In this document: one piece after another, positions 23,251 through 31,840 of the stretch
Numbering within the stretch: the first letter of the stretch is position 1
Layout: the number at the start of each line of letters is the position of its first letter
DNA from: Ignavibacteria bacterium
GTDB taxonomy: Bacteria > Bacteroidota > Ignavibacteria > Tepidaquicellales > Tepidaquicellaceae
Direction of reading: 5' to 3'
Length of the DNA stretch: 64,000 nucleotides
NCBI GenBank assembly: GCA_016709315.1
Contig: JADJMZ010000006.1
Span: 248,001-312,000 of the forward strand
Notes under the pieces: model-generated
What the model was told of the DNA's origin: nothing
The model's input: only the letters and a program-made list of their open reading frames with translations
Database searches by the model: none
Made by a program: the position numbers and the translations under genes

Positions 23251-23799
23251 TTACTGCGGAAGTATCACTTCATCAACCACATATATAATTCCGTTTGTTG
23301 CCGGAACAGTTGCAATGATTTTTGCTTTATCAATAAAAGTTACTCCGTCCTTAATAGTTACTTTTGCATTTTTTCCGTCAACCATGCCAATGTTCATTCC
23401 GTCTTTAAGAATGTCTTTTGTATAAACTGCTACTGCAACATGGTGCTGCAATATTGATGCAAGTTTGGATTTATTTTCCGGCTTAAGCAGTTCATCTACA
23501 GTCCCTGCAGGAAGCTTATCAAATGCACTGTTAACAGGTGCAAACACAGTAAACGGTCCGGAGTTTGAAAGTGACACTACGAGGTCTGCCGCTTTAATGG
23601 CTGTTACAAGTGTCGTATGATCCTTTGATGCTATTGCAGTTTTTATAATGTCTTTCTTTGATTCATTATCAATATTCTGAGGAGTATTTTCTGTAACTTT
23701 ACTGTTTTGATCAGAGGCGGACTTTGTCTGATCTTCATTTTTACTGCAGCCACCGGAAATAATTACAAAGAAAATTAAAATTAAAATAGAAGTTTTCAT
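23251..23799 (-). CDS. Fasciclin-domain lipoprotein
   Basis: A 182-residue lipoprotein. The ATG at 23799 starts 'MKTSILILIFFVIISGGC', with the lipobox cysteine near residue 18. A low-complexity linker follows (residues 20-50), then one fasciclin (FAS1) domain: 'DHTTLVTAIKAADLVVSLS', 'GPFTVFAPVNSAFDKLPAGT' (H1-like motif), 'LQHHVAVAVYT' (YH-type motif) and the end 'GIIYVVDEVILPQ'. FAS1 domains mediate adhesion or protein binding at the cell surface. Single transcription unit ending in a strong terminator. Confidence 0.92.
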   Translation of the reverse strand: MKTSILILIFFVIISGGCSKNEDQTKSASDQNSKVTENTPQNIDNESKKDIIKTAIASKDHTTLVTAIKAADLVVSLSNSGPFTVFAPVNSAFDKLPAGTVDELLKPENKSKLASILQHHVAVAVYTKDILKDGMNIGMVDGKNAKVTIKDGVTFIDKAKIIATVPATNGIIYVVDEVILPQ

Positions 23800-23939
23800 A
23801 TACATTGTTTGTTTAATAAAATTAATTAATTAATGAACTGATTGGTTGTAAAATTAACTATATTAATTTTATCTTCATTTGATTTAAGTCAAATGTTCAC
23901 ATGAATTGTTAAAAAATATTTTCGGAAGAATTTTATTCA

Positions 23940-24780
23940 TTTAACCAGAGATATCCGTTTAATAAATGGACGGTAATGAGATATCCGAGCTATCCGTTCC
24001 ATAAATGGAACGGCAATGGAAATACTATCCGTTCCATAAATGGCAATTATAAATTACCCGTTAGCCAACGGAAAAATGGAACAGCAATGGAAATTATTTC
24101 GTAATAAATTACTATCCGTTCCATCAATGGAAAATTGGCAATGGCAATGAGCTATCCTTTCCAGAAATGGAATGGCAATGAGATATCCTTTTCATAAATG
24201 GAACGGCAATGAAATTTATTTGTAAATCACTTACTAAATTGCCGTTGGCTTTAGCCAACGGAAAAATGGAACAGCAATGGAATTTATTGTAAATCACTTA
24301 CTAAATTGCCGTTGGCTTTAGCCAACGGAAAATAAAACAGCAATGAGATATCCTTTTCATAAATGGAATAGCAATGAAATTTATTTGTAAATCAATTACT
24401 AAATTGCCGTTGGCTTTAGCCAACGGAAAAATGGAACAGCAATGGAATTTAATGTAAATTACTTACTAAATTGCCGTTGGCTTTAGCCAACGGAAAATGG
24501 AATGGCAATGAGATATCCTTTTCTTAAATGGAACTGAGATACCAAAGGAAGGGGAAAGGGAACCCCCCCCTCAGGGGGGGGGGGGGGGAATCCTCATAAA
24601 TGGAACAGCAATGGAAATTATTTGTAAATCAATTACTAAATTGCCGGTGGCTTTAGCCAACGGAATAATGAAACGGAAAATGAAAGGAACGGCAATAGAA
24701 TTTATTGTAAATCACTTACTAAATTGCCGTTGGCTTTAGCCAACGGAAAAATGGAACGGCAATGAGATATCCGTTTCAAA
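23940..24780. repeat. Array of two interleaved palindromes (P1 and P2)
   Basis: P1 is GCCGTTGGCTTTAGCCAACGG: six copies start at 24241, 24308, 24406, 24473, 24643 and 24726, with a partial copy near 24060. P2 is ATCCGTTCCATAAATGGAAC(GG): about ten complete or partial copies from 23950 onward. Both share the CCGTT/AACGG outer arms. The spacer TGTAAATCACTTACTAAATT precedes most P1 copies and AAAATGGAACxGCAATG follows. Spacing is irregular (67, 98, 67, 170, 83 nt), so it is neither a CRISPR array nor a clean tandem repeat. It fills the gap between the fasciclin and oxidoreductase genes. The pattern is like clustered REP/BIME palindromes. Confidence 0.85.
24563..24588. other. C8-TCA-G15 homopolymer block inside the palindrome array
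   Basis: Eight C, then TCA, then about fifteen G, in a very AT-rich region. It may be a collapsed GC-rich hairpin or an assembly error; its exact length should not be trusted. Confidence 0.6.
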
Positions 24781-24988
24781 ATGAAATGGATTATTAAAAA
24801 TAATAATGTCTGGAATGAAATAGTTTTAAAAAGTATAAAATGAAGAATATAAGGATTGAGACAAATCTGCTTATGAGATATGTAAATAAAAATTTAGTAC
24901 TCCGGGAAATACATATTTATATTCCCGAAAGAAGTTTTGCTGATATATTGATCTCAGATATATTGCTTGCGCCGGATCTGATTTTTAA

Positions 24989-25555
24989 TTACGAAACTTC
25001 GCTCTGTTCAGCCAGTTCCATTTCTACAAGTTCAGCTCCTCTTTCAAGCGCTGTTTTGTTTAATGGCAATGTGTTATGATATCTTTCCGGTAACACTTTC
25101 TTCAAAGCTTCAATGATAGAATCAATTTTTACAGTTGATCTCTTCTGAAGATAAGCTCCGAGCATTATCATATTTATGATTCTGCTGTTTTTCATATTCG
25201 ATGCTTCCTGCGCTGCAGGGATACCTATTATTTCTATATCAGTTCTTTTACTGATCTCTTTAATATTTGTCGACTCATAAATCAGTACACCACCGGCTTT
25301 AACAGATTTTTCAAATTTCTCCATAGAGGGCTGATTCAGAATTATTGCAGAGTCAAACACTGATATTATCGGCGAACTGATTTTATTATCCGAAATAATC
25401 GTGATACAGTTTGCAGTTCCGCCGCGCATCTCCGGACCATAAGAAGGCATCCATGAAATTTCTTTTTCTTCTATCATACCTGCGTAAGCAAGCGTCATGC
25501 CCATTGAAAGAACTCCCTGTCCTCCGAATCCGGCAATTATGATTTCTTCTAACAT
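24989..25555 (-). CDS. 2-oxoacid:ferredoxin oxidoreductase, gamma subunit
   Basis: A 188-residue subunit. 'IAGFGGQGVLSMGMTLA' is the glycine-rich opening of the gamma (pyruvate ferredoxin oxidoreductase catalytic gamma) domain, and 'SYGPEMRGGTANC' is its most conserved motif. It pairs with alpha and beta subunits to convert 2-oxoacid plus CoA to acyl-CoA, CO2 and reduced ferredoxin. It starts 2 nt after the beta-subunit stop, so it is the last gene of the delta-alpha-beta-gamma operon. Substrate (2-oxoglutarate or branched-chain 2-oxoacid) cannot be fixed from this subunit. Confidence 0.9.
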   Translation of the reverse strand: MLEEIIIAGFGGQGVLSMGMTLAYAGMIEEKEISWMPSYGPEMRGGTANCITIISDNKISSPIISVFDSAIILNQPSMEKFEKSVKAGGVLIYESTNIKEISKRTDIEIIGIPAAQEASNMKNSRIINMIMLGAYLQKRSTVKIDSIIEALKKVLPERYHNTLPLNKTALERGAELVEMELAEQSEVS

Positions 25556-25557
25556 GA

Positions 25558-26436
25558 TTATTTATCTCCGTTCTGATTTATAGGAATTAGATCTTCCGGC
25601 TTTGGAAGTTTTATGTCTCCAAGAGGAAATGTTTTTACCATTACTTCGTCTATGAAATTATTGGCTTCGATCGGCGTCATTTTCCAGTTGGAAGGGCAGT
25701 TACCGATGATTTCAACAAAGCATGTGCCCTTATTCAGCTTCTGATAATTCAAAGCATTGATTATAGCTTTCTTAGCTTTCCTGACTGATGTATTTTTATT
25801 AACTGTATGTCTTGATACATAAAACGCACCGGGTAACTGCGCTATTAACTCGGATACTTTTATCGGATAACCATAAACAGCAGGATCTCTTCCAAAAGGA
25901 CTGGTAGTTGTTTTCATTCCTACAAGAGAAGTCGGAGCCATCTGTCCGCTTGTCATTCCGTAAACTGCGTTATTTATAAATACAATCATAATATTTTCAC
26001 CGCGGTTTATCGCATGAATCGTCTCCGCCATACCAATAGCAGCAAGGTCACCATCGCCCTGATAAGTAAAAACATATTTATCAGGCAATAATCTTTTTAT
26101 ACCTGTAGCAACTGCTGTAGCTCTTCCGTGAGCCGCTTCCTGCATATCAATGTTCATATAATGATAAGCAAAAACAGCGCAGCCAACAGGAGCAACGCCA
26201 ATTGTATCTTCCTGAATGTTAAGCTCTTCGACGGCTTCCATTATGAGTTTGTGAACAAGTGAGTGAGCGCATCCGGGACAGTAATGCATATTAACTTCCA
26301 GAAGAGTGTGCGGCTTTTCATAAACCAAAGTATATTCATCTTCATGGCTATCCGCCATAGCGCAGGTATGTAATTCATTTTCCGGACTGATTTTTAAATC
26401 AGCGGTTTTTTCAATTGTTATATCTTCAGTTGACAT
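25558..26436 (-). CDS. 2-oxoacid:ferredoxin oxidoreductase, beta subunit (TPP-binding)
   Basis: A 292-residue catalytic subunit. 'YCPGCAHSLVHKLIMEAVEE' is the family's N-terminal block; the thiamine diphosphate/Mg site is 'YQGDGDLAAIGMAETIHA' with the N at 'FINNAVYGMTSGQMAPTS'. An N-terminal extension of about 45 residues precedes the core. It binds thiamine diphosphate and works with the alpha and gamma subunits at the cytosolic ferredoxin site. The ATG at 26436 overlaps the alpha-subunit end by 11 nt, indicating translational coupling. Homologues are annotated as 2-oxoglutarate synthase (Kor) or 2-oxoisovalerate oxidoreductase (Vor). Confidence 0.9.
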   Translation of the reverse strand: MSTEDITIEKTADLKISPENELHTCAMADSHEDEYTLVYEKPHTLLEVNMHYCPGCAHSLVHKLIMEAVEELNIQEDTIGVAPVGCAVFAYHYMNIDMQEAAHGRATAVATGIKRLLPDKYVFTYQGDGDLAAIGMAETIHAINRGENIMIVFINNAVYGMTSGQMAPTSLVGMKTTTSPFGRDPAVYGYPIKVSELIAQLPGAFYVSRHTVNKNTSVRKAKKAIINALNYQKLNKGTCFVEIIGNCPSNWKMTPIEANNFIDEVMVKTFPLGDIKLPKPEDLIPINQNGDK

Positions 26437-27505
26437 TTTTATATGAGATTAAATTTTCCAATTTAGTTACAATTTCTTCGGGTGTCGGGATCATACCGCC
26501 AAGTCTTCCGTAAAATTCGACCGGAACTTTCCCGTTAACTGCAAGTCTTACATCTTCCACCATTTGTCCTGCATTCAGCTCAACTGTTAACATTAATTTT
26601 ACTTTCTCTGCAAGTTCATTCAGTCTTTTATAAGGATAAGGGAAAAGTGTTATTGGTCTGAACATTCCCGCTTTAATTCCTCTCTCTCTTGCAATGATAG
26701 CCGCCTTATGACAGATCCGCGCGCTTAATCCGTATGCGACAAAAATATATTCTGCGTCTTCAGTCATAACTTCTTCAAACCGGATTTCATTTTTTGTGAT
26801 CTCTTTATATTTTTCGACAAGTTTTAAATTCGATAACTCAAGTTTTTCCGGCTGTATATGCAGCGAAGTAATGTAATTTCTGTCTCTTGTCGGAGGTTTG
26901 CCGGTAGTAGCCCAGGGTTTATCTGTTTTGTGAGCAGTGTAATTTCCGAATGTAACCTTTTCCATCATCTGTCCGATTGCACCGTCCGATAAGATCATCA
27001 CAGGATTTCTGTATTTATCCGCAAGATCAAATCCAAGGAAAACAAAGTCAGCCATTTCCTGAACTGATGAAGGCGCAAGTACAATAAGTTTATAATCACC
27101 ATGCCCGCCTCCTTTTGTCGCCTGAAAATAATCTCCCTGTCCCGGCTGGATAGTTCCGAGTCCCGGACCGGCGCGGTTTACATTTACTATAAGACATGGA
27201 AGCTCAGCTCCTGCAATGTATGATATTCCTTCCTGCATCAGACTTATGCCGGGTGAAGATGAACTTGTCATAGCTCTGAATCCGGCGCCTGCTGCGCCAT
27301 AAACCATATTTATAGAAGCGATTTCGCTTTCTGCCTGAAGGACAACTCTGATGTGTTCTTTTGTATTATATTTAGGAATTTCACGCGCAAGATATTCCAG
27401 TACTTCTGACTGCGGAGTAATAGGATATCCAAAGTATGCATCACAGCCCGCCTGTATAGCAGCTTCAGCTAATGCTTCATTTCCTTTCATTAATTTTGTT
27501 TCCAT
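26426..27505 (-). CDS. vorB: 2-oxoacid:ferredoxin oxidoreductase, alpha subunit (VorB-type)
   Basis: A 359-residue subunit. 'MKGNEALAEAAIQAGCDAYF' and 'GYPITPQSEVLEYLA' are the hallmark of the short alpha subunits annotated VorB (3-methyl-2-oxobutanoate:ferredoxin oxidoreductase) or KorA. 'SSPGISLMQEGISYIAGAEL' and 'RAGPGLGTIQPGQGDY' follow. It supplies part of the substrate and CoA site. The ATG at 27505 is clear. Second gene of the operon, downstream of the ferredoxin subunit and overlapping the beta subunit. The symbol reflects sequence type; the actual substrate could be 2-oxoglutarate. Confidence 0.88.
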   Translation of the reverse strand: METKLMKGNEALAEAAIQAGCDAYFGYPITPQSEVLEYLAREIPKYNTKEHIRVVLQAESEIASINMVYGAAGAGFRAMTSSSSPGISLMQEGISYIAGAELPCLIVNVNRAGPGLGTIQPGQGDYFQATKGGGHGDYKLIVLAPSSVQEMADFVFLGFDLADKYRNPVMILSDGAIGQMMEKVTFGNYTAHKTDKPWATTGKPPTRDRNYITSLHIQPEKLELSNLKLVEKYKEITKNEIRFEEVMTEDAEYIFVAYGLSARICHKAAIIARERGIKAGMFRPITLFPYPYKRLNELAEKVKLMLTVELNAGQMVEDVRLAVNGKVPVEFYGRLGGMIPTPEEIVTKLENLISYKNVN

Positions 27506-27577
27506 AGTGATAAATATTTTTAATTATATGTTTCGAATCTTTTCTGATTGAGTGTGAATTAAAGTTTCAGCTATTCG

Positions 27578-27910
27578 TTACTTAAGTTCAGCAATAATTG
27601 AACTGATAATATTTTTACCCTCTTTTAATTCACCAGGAGTAATTTCGATTTTTTTCTTTTTAGCGCCGGTTCTGTATACGGTTATCACTGCATCAGGGCA
27701 GACAAGAGCGCAGTTAACACAGCCGGTGCACAGATCATTGTTTGCTATTATGTATCTGTATCCTTTGTTGTTTAAACTTTCGGAAAGAATCAAAGCATCT
27801 TCCTTGCATGCCGTTCTGCAAAGCTCGCATCCCTTGCATTTCTGAATGTCAATTACAACTTTTCCTTTTAATTTTCTTTCCCGCGGCGTATTTGTTTTTG
27901 TAGTTTCCAT
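27578..27910 (-). CDS. 2-oxoacid:ferredoxin oxidoreductase, delta (2[4Fe-4S] ferredoxin) subunit
   Basis: A 110-residue ferredoxin-like subunit with two [4Fe-4S] motifs: 'CKGCELCRTACKEDAL' and 'CTGCVNCALVCPDAVI' (both C-x2-C-x2-C-x3-C). The basic segment 'RTGAKKKKIEI' follows. It passes electrons from the alpha/beta/gamma core to free ferredoxin. The ATG at 27910 (METTKTNTPRERK) was chosen; the frame continues to 27982 without support. First gene of the operon, 72 nt before the alpha subunit. D-A-B-C gene order is the usual one for Kor/Vor enzymes. Confidence 0.88.
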   Translation of the reverse strand: METTKTNTPRERKLKGKVVIDIQKCKGCELCRTACKEDALILSESLNNKGYRYIIANNDLCTGCVNCALVCPDAVITVYRTGAKKKKIEITPGELKEGKNIISSIIAELK

Positions 27911-28082
27911 TTTATAAAATTGAATGGTTTTTGTCTTACAAAGATAATAAATTAATACTTGTAATGCCATAATTTGCATCATTTGAAAACATGATAATTA
28001 TCATTTTTTACTGCAAAATCTGTAATCTGAGATTGAAGATTGATTTTATTTAGTATTGAGAGACTTCCGGAAAACCCTTACT

Positions 28083-28155
28083 GTCATCCCCGCCCGCCTT
28101 GCCCGCTTTCAGCGAGGTAAACCGCGAGGCAGGCATGCTTTTGGCGGGGATCCAA
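28083..28155. repeat. GC-rich dispersed hairpin
   Basis: GTCATCCCCGCC and GGCGGGGATCC are the outer arms; CGCCTTGCC...GGCAGGC and GCGAGG/ACCGCGAGG give inner structure. It belongs to the same class as 20015-20050. Confidence 0.55.
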
Positions 28156-28401
28156 TCATTGAAAACCTGCTGCTGTTAATGTAAACTTATTTATTACACA
28201 GAATCATTTTGTTTTAAAAAATATTTACATAGTCAATATTAATTTATACATATGTGATTAATTGGTTATTAAAAAAAAATCATGCATCCATTGAATTAAA
28301 CAAGACTATTTTTTATGTAAGATTGATAATTATGTCACATCCGTCCAAAGCGTTGAATAATTGTTCACGAAACAAAAACTATATTGCAAATCAAATGGCT
28401 T

Positions 28402-28521
28402 GTCTCTCACAGATTACACAGATTAACACAGATAAGACTTTGCATTTTTGTTTCAATTTTTGAACACCCGGGTAAGAGTATAAATGTGTATCTGTGAAAA
28501 TCTGTGCCATCTGTGAGAGAA
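28402..28521. repeat. Large imperfect inverted repeat (TCTCTCACAGAT...)
   Basis: The arm TCTCTCACAGATTACACAGA (from 28403) is mirrored by TCTGTGCCATCTGTGAGAGA (to 28520), with ACACAGAT/ATCTGTG inside. A snapback RNA or MITE-like remnant is possible. Confidence 0.6.
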
Positions 28522-28761
28522 AAGCTTTGTTTTGTTTTTTAAATATAAATTTATTTGAACTCCAGGGATAGTTTTAAATGAGCGGGAATTCTGTTTAAAA
28601 TTGTATTCATTATTAACTTTATCTAATTAACCCGAAACGTTTTGGACAGTTGTGTATTTATGTTGTGATTAAATTTGAGTATAAATTTATGAATATACTT
28701 TATGAGAATGTAGATATAAATTTCAGTAGCAAGAAAGTTCTATAATTTAAATATCACAATT

Positions 28762-29244
28762 ATGAAAAACTTAAAGTTCAAATCTGTACTTGCCTTGTTT
28801 TTCGTAGTCATATTTATATCTCCTCTCTATTCTCAAGGTAAATTCACAGAATTAAAAGACGCTGATCTGAATATCTGGTATCCTGATAACTGGCTTGTCA
28901 GAGAGCATATCCTGCTTCTTATGATGCCAAAAAATGAAGACCTTACTCTTCAGATACAACTCACTGACGCAATTGATCTCGATGCTGTTGTCAAAGAGTC
29001 TATCAGTGAAATAAAGGATCTGTATCCTGAAGATACACTCATTGTTATAAACAAATTCAAATTAAATGAAATGAATGTTAGGGAAATAAACAAGAATGTC
29101 GGAAATGACAAAGTTCATTATTTCTTTATCGAAACCCCGCAAAAAAAAATTGTAAGGGTCTTTCATATTTCTCCAAAAGATATAGCTCTGAAATATAATA
29201 ACGATCTGATGAAGATCATAAAAAATATTAAACCAAAAAACTGA
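28762..29244 (+). CDS. Small secreted protein of unknown function
   Basis: A 160-residue protein with a signal peptide (residues 1-25, 'FFVVIFISPLYSQG'). The mature part ('LNIWYPDNWLVREH', 'LTLQIQLTDAIDLDAVVKES', 'KVHYFFIETPQKKIVRVFHI') has alternating beta strands and one helix and resembles the PsbP/MOG1-like fold seen in many small secreted proteins (W-Y-P-D-N-W near the start), but that is a guess. The ATG at 28762 is unambiguous. It is followed after 31 nt by another small secreted-protein gene, so the two are likely co-transcribed and end at the terminator at 29747. Confidence 0.65.
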   Translation: MKNLKFKSVLALFFVVIFISPLYSQGKFTELKDADLNIWYPDNWLVREHILLLMMPKNEDLTLQIQLTDAIDLDAVVKESISEIKDLYPEDTLIVINKFKLNEMNVREINKNVGNDKVHYFFIETPQKKIVRVFHISPKDIALKYNNDLMKIIKNIKPKN

Positions 29245-29263
29245 GATGTAATATCATCATCTC

Positions 29264-29271
29264 AAAGGAGG
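29264..29271 (+). promoter_or_regulatory. Strong Shine-Dalgarno site
   Basis: AAAGGAGG lies 4 nt before the ATG at 29276. A full consensus site is worth noting because many Bacteroidota genes lack one; it supports a lineage near Ignavibacteria. Confidence 0.75.
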
Positions 29272-29275
29272 ATCT

Positions 29276-29674
29276 ATGTTTAAAAAGATATTATTTATGC
29301 TTATCGTTTCTCTTGTTTTTATTGCCGCAGTTCCAAAAGTATACTCACAGGCGGATGATATGAGCAAGGTCAGTTATAACATTGAAGGAGTTTTCCAGTG
29401 TGACTGGAACGGCAAGTATTATGTAAGACAGATAGGCAATGAGATTTTATGGTTTGGTGAAGATGACAGCGTAAGTCCATTATGGTCAAATGTAGCTCAC
29501 GGAACAATTACCGGAAATACAATAAACCTCATCTGGGGCGACGTACCGAAAGGCAGCATAATGCAGTTCGGTAAACTTGTAATACAGATAAACTCTAATG
29601 ATAATTTTACTCTTATTTCCCAGGAAGGAGATAATTTCGGGAGTTCTGTCTGGAACAGAATTACTACTCAATGA
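29276..29674 (+). CDS. Small secreted beta-rich protein
   Basis: A 132-residue protein with a signal peptide (residues 1-25, 'VFIAAVPKVYSQ'). The mature domain has 'GVFQCDWNGKYYVRQIGNEI', 'WFGEDDSVSPLWSNVAHGTI' and 'INLIWGDVPKGS', a lipocalin-like run of short strands with conserved W and G. The W-x-G-x-Y-x-x-R-Q and G-x-W-x-D-V-P-K-G pattern recurs in small secreted or sandwich domains of unknown role; I cannot name the family. It has a consensus ribosome binding site, so strong expression is likely. An intrinsic terminator follows. Confidence 0.65.
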   Translation: MFKKILFMLIVSLVFIAAVPKVYSQADDMSKVSYNIEGVFQCDWNGKYYVRQIGNEILWFGEDDSVSPLWSNVAHGTITGNTINLIWGDVPKGSIMQFGKLVIQINSNDNFTLISQEGDNFGSSVWNRITTQ

Positions 29675-29746
29675 ACACTGTCAGGTAAACTGCATCATCG
29701 CGATCCGAAAAATGATTTAACTTACGGATCATTCATATCTGACCAG

Positions 29747-29788
29747 ACCGGAATCAAAGTCTGATATCTTGATTCCGGTATTTTTTTT
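29747..29788 (+). terminator. Intrinsic terminator after the two small secreted-protein genes
   Basis: Perfect 11-bp stem ACCGGAATCAA (29747-29757) / TTGATTCCGGT (29769-29779), then T8. A second small hairpin (GATCCG...CGGATC, 29702-29730) precedes it. Confidence 0.85.
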
Positions 29789-30135
29789 CAAAGACTCAAA
29801 GGAAATGATATTCAAAAGAAAATTAAAATTTATTTAACTTTTTAATCTAATTTGATTTAATTTTTACCCAGACTATCATTTATAAGGAGGTTTTCGGGAT
29901 TTGTCTAATATAAGAGATCAGAAATAATCTAATACAACTCACTGATCGATTTTCAAAAGTGTTTTAAAAACGAATATCACAATTTCCAGGAAAGAAATAG
30001 CTCATTTTTAGCTGTACTTGGTAGCTCCTAACTTTGAGCTTTAGTGCCTTTTAGTGGTAAAAGTTTGATTAATGTGATTTTCAAGGTCATAAGGAGAAGA
30101 GTTATTTGGGGAAAAACCATGTTAAATCCACTGGA
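29789..30135. other. Intergenic region, nothing recognised
   Basis: About 350 nt of AT-rich sequence between a plus-strand terminator and the stop of the RraA gene on the minus strand. AATTATAAGGAGGTTTTCGGG near 29880 contains AAGGAGG, but only short frames follow. Confidence 0.3.
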
Positions 30136-30618
30136 TCAGAAATACTTATCTGCAGATACTACTATACCGTCTTCATCGCAATAGACAAACTCTCCCGGCG
30201 CGAAGTCAATTCCCGCAAAATTAACTTTAATGTTTTCTTCTCCTTTATTTTCTTTTTTGCTTTTCAGAGGATGAGTTGCGAGAGCTTTAACGCCGAGACC
30301 AAGCTGTGAAAGTTCTGCAGAGTCACGAATGCAGCCGTTCACGATGATACCGTTCCATTTGTTTTTTATCGCAAGCTCTCCGAGCATGTCTCCGAGAAGC
30401 GCGCAGTTGTATGAAGCTCCGCCGTCAATTACCAGAACTTTCCCTTCTCCCGGCTCTTCAAGCGCTTTTCTTACAAAAGAATTATCTTCAAGACATTTTA
30501 CTGTATTTATCAATCCGTAAAAATCTTTTTTACCGCCGTAATCTCTGAAAATTCCCGGCTTAGCAATTTTGAGGTTTTGAATATGTTCGTCGCACAGATC
30601 CGTTGTTTTGATTTTCAT
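30136..30618 (-). CDS. rraA: RraA-family protein (regulator of RNase E activity A / HMG aldolase-like)
   Basis: A 160-residue protein. 'KTTDLCDEHIQNLKIAKPGIF' (here in part: DLCDEHIQNLKI), 'VLVIDGGASYNCALLGDMLG', 'WNGIIVNGCIRDSAEL' and 'GEFVYCDEDGIVVS' follow RraA closely. In E. coli RraA inhibits RNase E; relatives are metal-dependent 4-hydroxy-4-methyl-2-oxoglutarate aldolases. The G-D...N-G-x-x-R-D motif of the aldolase metal/pyruvate site is present, so enzyme and regulator roles are both open. The ATG at 30618 lies 14 nt after the stop of the membrane-protein gene, so the two are probably co-transcribed. Confidence 0.88.
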   Translation of the reverse strand: MKIKTTDLCDEHIQNLKIAKPGIFRDYGGKKDFYGLINTVKCLEDNSFVRKALEEPGEGKVLVIDGGASYNCALLGDMLGELAIKNKWNGIIVNGCIRDSAELSQLGLGVKALATHPLKSKKENKGEENIKVNFAGIDFAPGEFVYCDEDGIVVSADKYF

Positions 30619-30632
30619 TTTTAAACTAATAT

Positions 30633-31739
30633 TTAAGTTTTTAATAGTGATTTAAATTTCCTTTTAAATACTCTGTCCGCAAATAATGATATTAAAAAGT
30701 ATATCACAAAAAACACAGGATAGAAAATCAGAACGAGAAAAGTATATCCGTGATAACCCGAAGCTTCCTGACCTATTATAGTGTCGGTAATTCCATAAGA
30801 AAAGATATAGAATAAAAGCGTGATAAGCGGAATGATTATGCTTCCTGCAAATACGGTCAGAGAAAATTTAGCAGAAGGTTTTTTATATCTGAATATTTTT
30901 ATCAGTATAATGTGAATTATCATCAGCATCAAAAAGAATGCAACGGACATTTCGAACGGGGTGTTGTTCATAAAAAATTTCGCAACTGAACTGGTCTCAG
31001 GAATATATGAAATTATGAAAACATCATTTGGTAATGATTGGAAACTCCACTTTGCTGAAGAGTTGGATTTACCTTCTGAAGGTTCTCCAAGGTTTGTTGT
31101 GATAAATTTACTTTTGTCTTCTGAATTTACAACGATCTCGAGCGAACCGAATGACTTCCAGTATTTTGCCGGAGATAATGAATAATGAAAACTGTATTCC
31201 TTAACCCAGTCAGAGCGGTCAGTCCAGACATTTGCAGTATATTCTGCGCGGATAGTGTGTTTGCCTTTTGAAAGGTTAACCTGAAAGTACTTCAGTTCTG
31301 AAAGTCTGAAATCCCTTTCTGTTTTTTCATTCCATTTTACTGTAACTCTTTTTCCATTATTATTCAAAGAGTCCTGAATAAAAGACTGACTGAATTTATC
31401 AAACGAAGAATCCGATGAATATACAAACTCCTCCGGAACATCCAGGATCTTTACTTCTTTATCATCAACAAAAACTCTGAAATCTCCTTTATAATCCGCA
31501 GCATGAAACAGAAGCGGAATCTGCATTCCGTCAATTTCTGTATTGATAAAATATTCTGCAATATAATCCGCTGTTGTAAAATCTTTTGAAATATTAACAG
31601 TAAGTTTTTCCTTAATAATATCAATATCACTGCTTGAAAATGCCGAGGATATAAGTGATCCTTCGCGGACAGGAGAAGCCATATTTGCAAAACTACTTCC
31701 TGTTAGAAATAATAGAAAAATTGCAATAAGCTTATTCAT
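30633..31739 (-). CDS. Membrane-anchored protein with exported beta-rich domain
   Basis: A 368-residue protein of unknown family. Signal peptide at residues 1-18 ('LIAIFLLFLTGSSFA'). Residues about 20-255 are an exported beta-rich domain ('LTVNISKDFTTADYIAEYFI', 'GKHTIRAEYTANVWTDRSDW', 'LPNDVFIISYIPETS'). Three hydrophobic helices end the protein: about 266-285 ('VAFFLMLMIIHIILIKIF'), 294-315 and 331-352 ('YTFLVLIFYPVFFVIYFLI'), then a basic tail. It looks like a periplasmic or surface sensor domain on a membrane anchor. It is the first gene of a likely pair with RraA. Confidence 0.6.
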   Translation of the reverse strand: MNKLIAIFLLFLTGSSFANMASPVREGSLISSAFSSSDIDIIKEKLTVNISKDFTTADYIAEYFINTEIDGMQIPLLFHAADYKGDFRVFVDDKEVKILDVPEEFVYSSDSSFDKFSQSFIQDSLNNNGKRVTVKWNEKTERDFRLSELKYFQVNLSKGKHTIRAEYTANVWTDRSDWVKEYSFHYSLSPAKYWKSFGSLEIVVNSEDKSKFITTNLGEPSEGKSNSSAKWSFQSLPNDVFIISYIPETSSVAKFFMNNTPFEMSVAFFLMLMIIHIILIKIFRYKKPSAKFSLTVFAGSIIIPLITLLFYIFSYGITDTIIGQEASGYHGYTFLVLIFYPVFFVIYFLISLFADRVFKRKFKSLLKT

Positions 31740-31840
31740 GTTTGTGCTGATTCGATTTAATATTTATCAATTCATTTTTTAAAGATAGTGATATTAATCT
31801 GTCAAGAAAATGGATTAAGAACATTCAGGGATTGCTTCAA
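31740..31840. other. Upstream region of the membrane-protein gene
   Basis: AT-rich; presumed to hold the promoter for the minus-strand pair. The rest of the 1.1-kb gap to 32879 is filled by the tandem repeat at 31841-32510 and a dispersed element. Confidence 0.3.

Larger units (their letters stand above)
27983..28761. other. Repeat-bearing intergenic region of about 780 bp
   Basis: Apart from the two inverted repeats listed at 28083-28155 and 28402-28521 nothing is recognised. The ORF at 28254-28463 overlaps the inverted repeat and is not credible. The divergent promoters of the oxidoreductase operon and the small secreted-protein genes should lie at its ends. Confidence 0.4.

Noticed and set aside
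23940..24780. The palindrome array as a CRISPR array
   Set aside because: Repeats are palindromes with irregular spacing, spacers are themselves repeated, and no cas genes are present.
24840..25079. 79-residue plus-strand ORF at the edge of the palindrome array
   Set aside because: Its second half is antisense to the oxidoreductase gamma subunit and the first half is unrecognised.
28254..28463. 69-residue ORF in the gap before the small secreted proteins
   Set aside because: Overlaps the large inverted repeat and shows no protein-like pattern.
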